From Protonemura montana (Eukaryota > Arthropoda > Insecta > Plecoptera > Nemouridae): 64,000 nt of DNA. Location: the NCBI GenBank assembly GCA_947568835.1, contig OX387606.1, positions 11,966,001 through 12,030,000 of the forward strand, written 5' to 3'. The notes beneath the pieces were generated by a model. The model did not search any database. It saw only the letters and a program-made list of their open reading frames with translations, and was not told the origin of the DNA. Both the position numbers and the translations under genes were made by a program. Shown one piece after another: positions 60,701-64,000 of the stretch; positions within the stretch are counted from its first letter, which is position 1; each line of letters starts with the position of its first letter.

Positions 60701-61991
60701 GTTTATTCAAATAATGAACGCCGCGGTCTAGACTAGGACGACAAAATGTGTTTATAACACAAGTAAAAATAGTGCTCTATTTATTTATTTCACCGCGGTT
60801 CGGTGCCACGCACGACTTCACTGTTTTACACCTGGCCACGATGGTAATTGTTTTTTGTTCCGCAAAAAAAAGAGAAGTACGTTACATATGGCCCCAAGCG
60901 AAATCGCTACGCATCTTGTCAAGTATGTTTCAATTTAATTGCAACGCGCAGTTTATTGGTTTAAATAATGTTGTAAACATGAAACCAAACAGCAAGCATG
61001 GCAATTGGCTTTTGGCTTTTGAAACGAAATGAAAATTCAATAATGATACGTGTGCAATTGGTCTGAAAAAAATGACACATATGTCTAGTGCGGGCGAACG
61101 TGGGTGACATCGAATTCGCATGAATGGTTCGGCGCATCGAGAAATATAAACGTCAAACGATTGATTCGTGGTGAAGTCAACCAGAAGCGAGATGAGCTAT
61201 CATTACACGTGCAAACGAGCACGTCCAGCTAACAGTTATAATTATTGAATTTTAATCGGAAATGATATAGCAATACCTGCAGCCGTGTGCCTAATCAAAT
61301 TTAGATGACAACGGAATACAACGGTGATGTTAACCGAGGGTTGTCTTTGTAGAATCGAGGAACGCCGTCTGACAAAAGTCGCCCAATTTTTTTTTTTTTT
61401 TTTTTGTAAAGTCAACCCTCTCTGACAAAAAGGTCAACTCTTTTACGTTCATTCTTTTACGTTCAGCAATTTCGCAAAGAGTTTCATAGATCAAAAATGA
61501 AAACTTTTTTTTTAAGCTGGATTAGTTTACCAGGGCTTAGCCGAGCTGTTTCTGTCTATTTATAAGCTTCAGCTGAGGTAATTAAACGAATGGCAAACTC
61601 GTGGAATAAAAACAATGTACAGAAGCGCACTTTCTTTAGAAATCCCCTACCCCCCTTCCCCTACATATATATACAACCAGTCATTACGACGATGGTAATC
61701 TATTGTCCATTTCTCCAGCCATTCATTCAGACCCAAAGCCAACTTCCAATTAACGATATAGAGTATACAAATTCGTCTGCAAAGTTCACCGGTTTTCAAT
61801 AATACCGTTTCGACATAATGGGAAATCAAACAATCGCTTGCCAGAGCACATAAATCGAACATCCAATTTAGCTATGCACTACCTGCCTAATTAATTATAG
61901 GTAATCAATTTATAGCAAAATCGTACTCACCCGCCATCCGAACGTAGACAACATTTGGATCAGATCTGTCGACTGAAATGGCACCCCGTCT
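33348..61991 (-). CDS. cAMP phosphodiesterase of the PDE7 family with a long serine-rich C-terminal tail
   Basis: Coding exons are 61991-61931, 45867-45665, 45296-45233, 44088-43993, 43277-43177, 43092-42961, 42554-42384, 42289-42155, 41609-41411, 39878-39599, 39050-38312, 36333-36192, 35301-35185 and 33724-33348, all phase-consistent: 938 residues plus an uncertain N-terminus. Catalytic HD domain (about 100-386): HNAIH at 155-159, [15 protein letters not shown] around 195, [17 protein letters not shown] (metal Asp 304) and IQAGFF with the invariant purine-binding Gln 355. Wording matches PDE7A/B far better than PDE4 or PDE8. PDE7 hydrolyses cAMP with high affinity and is rolipram-insensitive (knowledge). 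Human PDE7A is 482 residues; the extra length is a tail of about 550 residues with eight RRxS sites. The N-terminus keeps RRGAIS. The first intron is 16 kb. Confidence 0.94.
33725..35184 (-). other. PDE7-like intron, no exon seen
   Basis: AT-rich sequence with no conserved frame. Confidence 0.6.
35185..35301 (-). CDS. PDE7-like tail exon 4
   Basis: It encodes [20 protein letters not shown], then [19 protein letters not shown]. Phase 1 in and 1 out, with acceptor TGCAG and donor GTAATC. Support is splice sites and phase only, with no homology. Confidence 0.75.
36192..36333 (-). CDS. PDE7-like tail exon 3: RRGSAP and RRGSVP
   Basis: It encodes [20 protein letters not shown] and [15 protein letters not shown] (Ser 735 and 766). 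The acceptor TTGCAG is clear. The donor GTAGGA (36191-36186) is weak but gives the correct phase. If it is not used, the frame runs on to a TGA at 36117-36115, ending the protein near residue 799. Confidence 0.78.
36334..38311 (-). other. PDE7-like intron, no exon seen
   Basis: AT-rich sequence. No splice-bounded Ser/Arg-rich frame like the neighbouring tail exons was seen. Confidence 0.55.
38312..39050 (-). CDS. PDE7-like tail exon 2 (739 nt, Ser-rich)
   Basis: It is the longest coding exon of the gene. It starts [15 protein letters not shown] (RRES, Ser 488) and continues through low-complexity Ser/Thr/Pro sequence, [34 protein letters not shown], then [20 protein letters not shown] and RRITPQ. 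Acceptor CGCACAG, donor GTGAGT, phase 0. No folded domain recognised; probably disordered. Confidence 0.9.
39599..39878 (-). CDS. PDE7-like tail exon 1: acidic segment, then RRPS and RRHSVP
   Basis: It joins in frame to HLQG-NKEKWD. An acidic stretch ([16 protein letters not shown] and on) is followed by [12 protein letters not shown] (Ser 451) and [12 protein letters not shown] (Ser 468). The first is a PKA consensus; the second also fits a 14-3-3 motif, RxxSxP. Phase 2 at GTGGGT. Confidence 0.92.
40114..40891. mobile_element. hAT-type non-autonomous DNA transposon (MITE), 778 bp
   Basis: The left end CAGGGGCGGCTCGTGA and the reverse complement of the right end, CAGTGGCGGCTCGTGA, match at 15 of 16 bases. 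The element is flanked by a perfect 8-bp target-site duplication, CAAGAATA (40106-40113 and 40892-40899). CAG-type ends with 8-bp duplication define the hAT superfamily. No transposase frame is present. Inside are a GC-rich core with a threefold CTCGGCCAGC repeat (about 40496-40528) and a 13-base G run (40829-40841). It sits in a PDE7 intron between the catalytic and tail exons. Confidence 0.88.
40829..40841 (+). repeat. Poly(G) run, 13 bases, inside the hAT MITE
   Basis: Uninterrupted G preceded by GGTGAGGA, about 50 bases from the right end of the element. Confidence 0.9.
41411..41609 (-). CDS. PDE7-like exon, end of the catalytic domain
   Basis: It encodes [40 protein letters not shown] and [20 protein letters not shown]. 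Gln in KIQAGFF is the purine-binding glutamine. In human PDE7 the protein ends soon after this point; here four more coding exons follow. Confidence 0.96.
42155..42289 (-). CDS. PDE7-like exon, catalytic domain
   Basis: It encodes [20 protein letters not shown] and [25 protein letters not shown]. The Asp of KCADISNP is the fourth metal ligand. Length 135 nt, phase 0. Confidence 0.96.
42384..42554 (-). CDS. PDE7-like exon, catalytic domain
   Basis: It encodes [20 protein letters not shown] and [25 protein letters not shown] and ILATDI..Q are PDE signatures; the [13 protein letters not shown] wording is PDE7-specific. Confidence 0.96.
42961..43092 (-). CDS. PDE7-like exon with the HD metal motif
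   Basis: It encodes [20 protein letters not shown] and [20 protein letters not shown], ending LYE. HDLDHPG binds the two catalytic metals. Donor GTAGGT, phase 0. Confidence 0.96.
43177..43277 (-). CDS. PDE7-like exon with the HNxxH metal site
   Basis: It encodes [20 protein letters not shown] and [19 protein letters not shown] provides the catalytic proton-donor histidine and a metal-site histidine of class I PDEs. Phase 0 at GTAGCC. Confidence 0.95.
43993..44088 (-). CDS. PDE7-like 96-nt exon
   Basis: It encodes [20 protein letters not shown] and [11 protein letters not shown]. The HLF..GL..HFHL pattern is conserved in PDE7. Phase 1 at GTAAGT. Confidence 0.93.
45233..45296 (-). CDS. PDE7-like 64-nt exon
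   Basis: It encodes [20 protein letters not shown] and GG, matching [20 protein letters not shown] of PDE7A. Acceptor TTTCAG, donor GTAAGT, phase 1. Confidence 0.93.
45665..45867 (-). CDS. PDE7-like exon, N-terminal regulatory region
   Basis: It encodes [40 protein letters not shown], a basic run and [12 protein letters not shown]. The LLDDIHHGQ part aligns with the ILDDDYNGQ part of PDE7A. Phase 1 in, phase 0 out at GTAAGT. Confidence 0.88.
45928..46200 (-). repeat. Diverged headless copy of the 5S-derived SINE
   Basis: It shares with 50,900-51,180, in the same order: GTCGGTGAAT, GATGA, CTAGAAG.GAGGAGGG, AAACCT..T.CCGGCA, CACAA(G)GGG..CCAC.GG and GTC.CGTCCGAA-like blocks. It lacks the 5S rRNA-like head. 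It lies in the 16-kb PDE7 intron. Confidence 0.65.
48937..49004 (+). repeat. Collapsed tRNA-like sequence with a short tandem repeat
   Basis: CCCAGATAGCTCAGCTGGTA has a Pol III A box (TAGCTCAGCTGG) and is followed at once by a B box (GGTTCGTATCCC). The anticodon arm is missing. From 48966 ATCCCGT/ATCCCGGT is repeated about five times. It is probably a SINE relic rather than a working tRNA gene. Confidence 0.65.
50900..51295 (-). repeat. 5S rRNA-derived SINE (SINE3-type)
   Basis: On the minus strand the head (about 51290-51180) reads CACCAGTTCTGGTTAGATCA, CCGAAGTTAAGCAACACTG, then TATTGGATGGGTGAT. These are the 5S rRNA internal promoter boxes (GATCACCGAAGTTAAGCA and TTGGATGGGTGA). The unrelated body follows, and the element ends in a (TCA)n-type simple repeat near 50,935-50,960. 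Missing and altered 5S parts rule out a functional 5S gene. Confidence 0.82.
53516..53550 (+). other. Strong G-quadruplex motif
   Basis: GGGTGGGGGTT occurs twice in tandem, then GGGCGGGG. That provides more than four G-tracts of three or more with 1-2 base loops, a canonical intramolecular G4. It lies in the 16-kb PDE7 intron. Confidence 0.85.
54233..54257 (+). repeat. Poly(G) run, 25 bases
   Basis: Uninterrupted G in the PDE7 first intron, preceded by TTGGGA. Confidence 0.95.
55261..55407 (-). repeat. tRNA-derived SINE, full-length copy
   Basis: On the minus strand it starts GTCCAAGTAGCTCAATTGGT (A box). The B box is AGGTTCGATTCCCCG. The body GGCATCAATTTTTGAGAGGT and the 3' part with AATAAAATACCCCGCGCATT and the CAAGCGTTTGCAA hairpin match bases 1-107. 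It is not a functional tRNA gene, since the anticodon arm is irregular. Confidence 0.85.
55757..55893 (-). repeat. tRNA-derived SINE, second diverged copy
   Basis: Minus-strand A box GGAGCTTAATTGGTAAGAGC and B box GGGATTCGAGTCCCC. The body is more diverged than in the copy at 55261. It is in the same orientation, and about 40 bp on the 5' side (55892-55932) matches 55410-55450. Confidence 0.8.
56092..56126 (+). repeat. SINE body fragment in the opposite orientation
   Basis: TTTTTGAGAGGTCGTTAGTG then TTCCCAATAAT matches the SINE body at about 26 of 31 positions, on the plus strand, with no tRNA head. Confidence 0.6.
58031..58070. repeat. (AAT)n microsatellite within a small palindrome
   Basis: About nine AAT units are flanked by AATACAAT on the left and ATTGTATT on the right, so the tract sits in a hairpin-forming frame. 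Confidence 0.85.
60053..60069 (+). repeat. Poly(G) run, 17 bases
   Basis: Uninterrupted G in the PDE7 first intron, preceded by GAGGGGGATAT. Confidence 0.95.
61931..61991 (-). CDS. PDE7-like exon with RRGAIS motif
   Basis: It encodes [20 protein letters not shown] plus one base of glycine. Human PDE7A has RRGAIS followed by a YIRML-type strand at this point. Acceptor TTCCAG, donor GTGAGT. Without that match this 61-nt exon would be unrecognisable. Confidence 0.9.
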
Positions 61992-63124
61992 CTGGAACGA
62001 AAAGGAATTGAGAGGTGAAACAAGAGAAACAAACTTATGTGCACACATGCGATTAATTCGATGGTTAATAGAGTTCACTCTCCTGATGACAAATGTGGAT
62101 GCAGACTGCAGTTGGTATTTGTTTGAGCACAAGAAGCGCACAATTTGAATCAAACAATCGAGTTTATAAGCTGACATCGTAAAATAGATGTGCTTTCTTG
62201 GATGTTTGCCATACAGTATGCACTCAATTGAGATATGGATTCTAATATTTAATACAATCGGGATTTTGCATGATATCAGAAACGAAATCACATAATTACG
62301 TTCTAAATAATTGGGCACAACTACACTCTAGCCTAAGAAAGAAGTTACCAGCCCAAAGACTGGTCCCTTCGTTCCTAACAATTTGCGAATCAAATTTCAG
62401 ATACGATGTTAGCGGCAGGAATATAAAATAATGATTGTGTATGCAAATAATTCTCACGATTGTTATAATAGGTAAAACAATCTTAAAATAGGTCGAAAAA
62501 CAAAATATCTTGGCAAGACAAAAGCTTCAAAGCAAACAGAAAATGTCGGACATCAGCGGAGGTAAATTTTAATTTTTTATTTTTTTATAAGTGACAGTTG
62601 GCCAGCATGTCACTCCAAAACAAATGGTGGCGAATCTGTCAGAAAAGTATGTTATTCCGCTGAACGAAGCTTACCATGAAAGTTTGATAACTATGGTAAC
62701 ATGGTTGTATCATCTATTGGTATTAGACGCAACGTATATCAATACCCGTTGAAAAATAACCATCTCTCTACCAGTCTGACCAAAATAGAGAAAATCGAGT
62801 TATATGTAATAACCTACTTCTCGAGCGGACATTCGTTATATATTTTTTTCAGAAATAAAAGAGGTAAATATATTAATATCCGAGCTGAACGAGTATTAAG
62901 GATACACAATGGGAAACTCTACAAAATAGTATAATGGTTCTTCGACATATAACAAAGCTTTTCACAATGCTTGTGCATCAATCCCAAAGCCTTTCAGATT
63001 TTGCGATATTATTATTCGCCGAATATTTCTGTAATAGAATTATCAAGCAGCGCACAAAGCTGATGGATATGTGGTGATTTTCATAACTAAATTCTCGTGA
63101 GCGCATCGAGGTGGGTACATTTAC

Positions 63125-63178
63125 CTTCCATCGGTCGTCGAAACTGCATTGACAATCAACGCGTGGCTTTAATCGCAT
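63125..63178 (-). CDS. Candidate first coding exon of the PDE7-like gene
   Basis: ATG at 63178 opens an 18-codon frame, MRLKPRVDCQCSFDDRWK, ending in phase 0 at a GTAAAT donor, which joins in frame to RRGAIS at 61991. There is no homology support for the 18 residues, and another upstream exon outside the window is equally possible. Confidence 0.35.
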
Positions 63179-64000
63179 TACCACGAGGTAACAACAACAC
63201 CACAGAACACTTCTGCAAAGTGGAATTACGTCCAAAAAGAAATGTTAACTGTTCCTGTGGGCCATTTGATTAAGGTTTGTACATGTTTTAAAAGGCGATT
63301 TCTTGGGTTTTATTTATTTGTCTATTTATTAGAGAAAAACAGCTTTGAAAATAACAGCATTTGACTTTGATTAAGAGTAATAATTTGAAGAAAAAAATGT
63401 GAGAAGAATTACATACAATGTCTTTGCATTTTTTTCCATGGCACATTTGCCTGTTTGTAATGCAGCACATCGGCAAAACTAGCGTTACTCAGTTTATGTA
63501 TACCAATCTTTATAAAACTACAAATGTATGTCTTCCTCTTCTCGCCAGGCTGAACTGATTTCAGAATTCAACAATGATGTAAACATCTTGTAAGCGTTCG
63601 GTGATAAATATTTATATATTTTTAACTAAATTTATATTGAAAATAAACATGCAACTTGCGAGAAAAGATGCATAGTGACCATATCAGACGTTTCAGCGAA
63701 TTATTGCACCTTTCCGGCAACACCAGTTAAATGACCGTGCGATTGTGCGTGCTCTGCATAAGTGAATTTGTCACTAAGCAAATACTAATTACACAATTGC
63801 ACTAAAAAAAAACTTACATAATTGAGAGCATCAGCATTCAGCGACATAACTAAGCTAGGAGATCGTGATAATTATTAGTGTTAACAAAGCAGATGAGCAC
63901 AGAGCGTCGTCTGATGTGAGCAAAAATCACACGAGTCAAATCATAACTATGTAACAATGTGGGTGCGAGTGCGATCGGATCTTGCAGCGCCTTATGCGAT
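63179..64000 (-). other. Region upstream of the PDE7-like gene
   Basis: AT-rich sequence with no recognised exon or promoter element. The true transcription start may lie here or beyond the window. Confidence 0.4.

Larger units (their letters stand above)
45868..61930 (-). other. PDE7-like first intron (16 kb), repeats only
   Basis: The exon phases on either side fit directly (G|GA), so no further coding exon is required. Contents are SINE copies, the G4 motif and two poly(G) runs. A CpG-rich piece at 46,420-46,560 includes an 8-bp palindrome pair CCACGACG/CGTCGTGG. No gene was recognised. Confidence 0.6.

Overview
This is invertebrate animal (metazoan) nuclear DNA, most likely from an arthropod. 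It is AT-rich and intron-rich, with many short exons bounded by GT-AG splice sites, long introns, tRNA-derived and 5S-derived SINEs, a hAT-type MITE and long poly(G) runs. I cannot name the species. A PDE7-type phosphodiesterase argues against a Drosophila-like fly, because the Drosophila PDE set as I know it lacks PDE7.

Four protein-coding loci can be built exon by exon with matching splice phases. (1) At the left edge, on the minus strand, are the first three coding exons (1963 down to 871) of a kinesin-8 motor like KIF18; the rest lies beyond base 1. (2) Head-to-head with it, on the plus strand, is a complete ten-exon phosphatidylserine synthase (2790-6398; 470 residues; closest to PTDSS2). 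(3) Converging on it, on the minus strand, is a complete eleven-exon ANKRD11/ANKRD12-type ankyrin-repeat chromatin cofactor (30983 down to 7202; 970 residues, under half the vertebrate length). (4) Upstream and also on the minus strand is a PDE7-type cAMP phosphodiesterase (61991, possibly 63178, down to 33348; fourteen or fifteen coding exons). After a standard HD catalytic domain it carries a roughly 550-residue serine-rich tail. An unassigned membrane-protein exon lies inside intron 1 of the ANKRD gene (27423-27170).

The strongest novelty candidate is the PDE7 tail. It contains eight RRxS sites, five of them RRxSxP, spread over four exons. That combination fits PKA phosphorylation and 14-3-3 docking on an enzyme that destroys cAMP. 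The N-terminus keeps the RRGAIS motif that in mammalian PDE7A is linked to PKA binding, so the protein looks like a PKA feedback or scaffold node.

Non-coding structure includes: a shared promoter with a GGATTGCAC repeat (2436-2490); a tandemly duplicated splice acceptor and exon start in the synthase gene (4712-4865); a CpG-rich, YY1-containing possible internal promoter of the ANKRD gene (12.65-13.6 kb); a 101-bp element with perfect 25-bp inverted repeats around a hammerhead-like hairpin (16018-16118); a 778-bp hAT MITE with an 8-bp target duplication (40114-40891); a 5S rRNA-derived SINE and a headless relative; several copies of one tRNA-derived SINE; a strong G-quadruplex motif (53516-53550); and five long poly(G) runs, all on the plus strand. 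Most of the remaining sequence is intronic with no recognised content.
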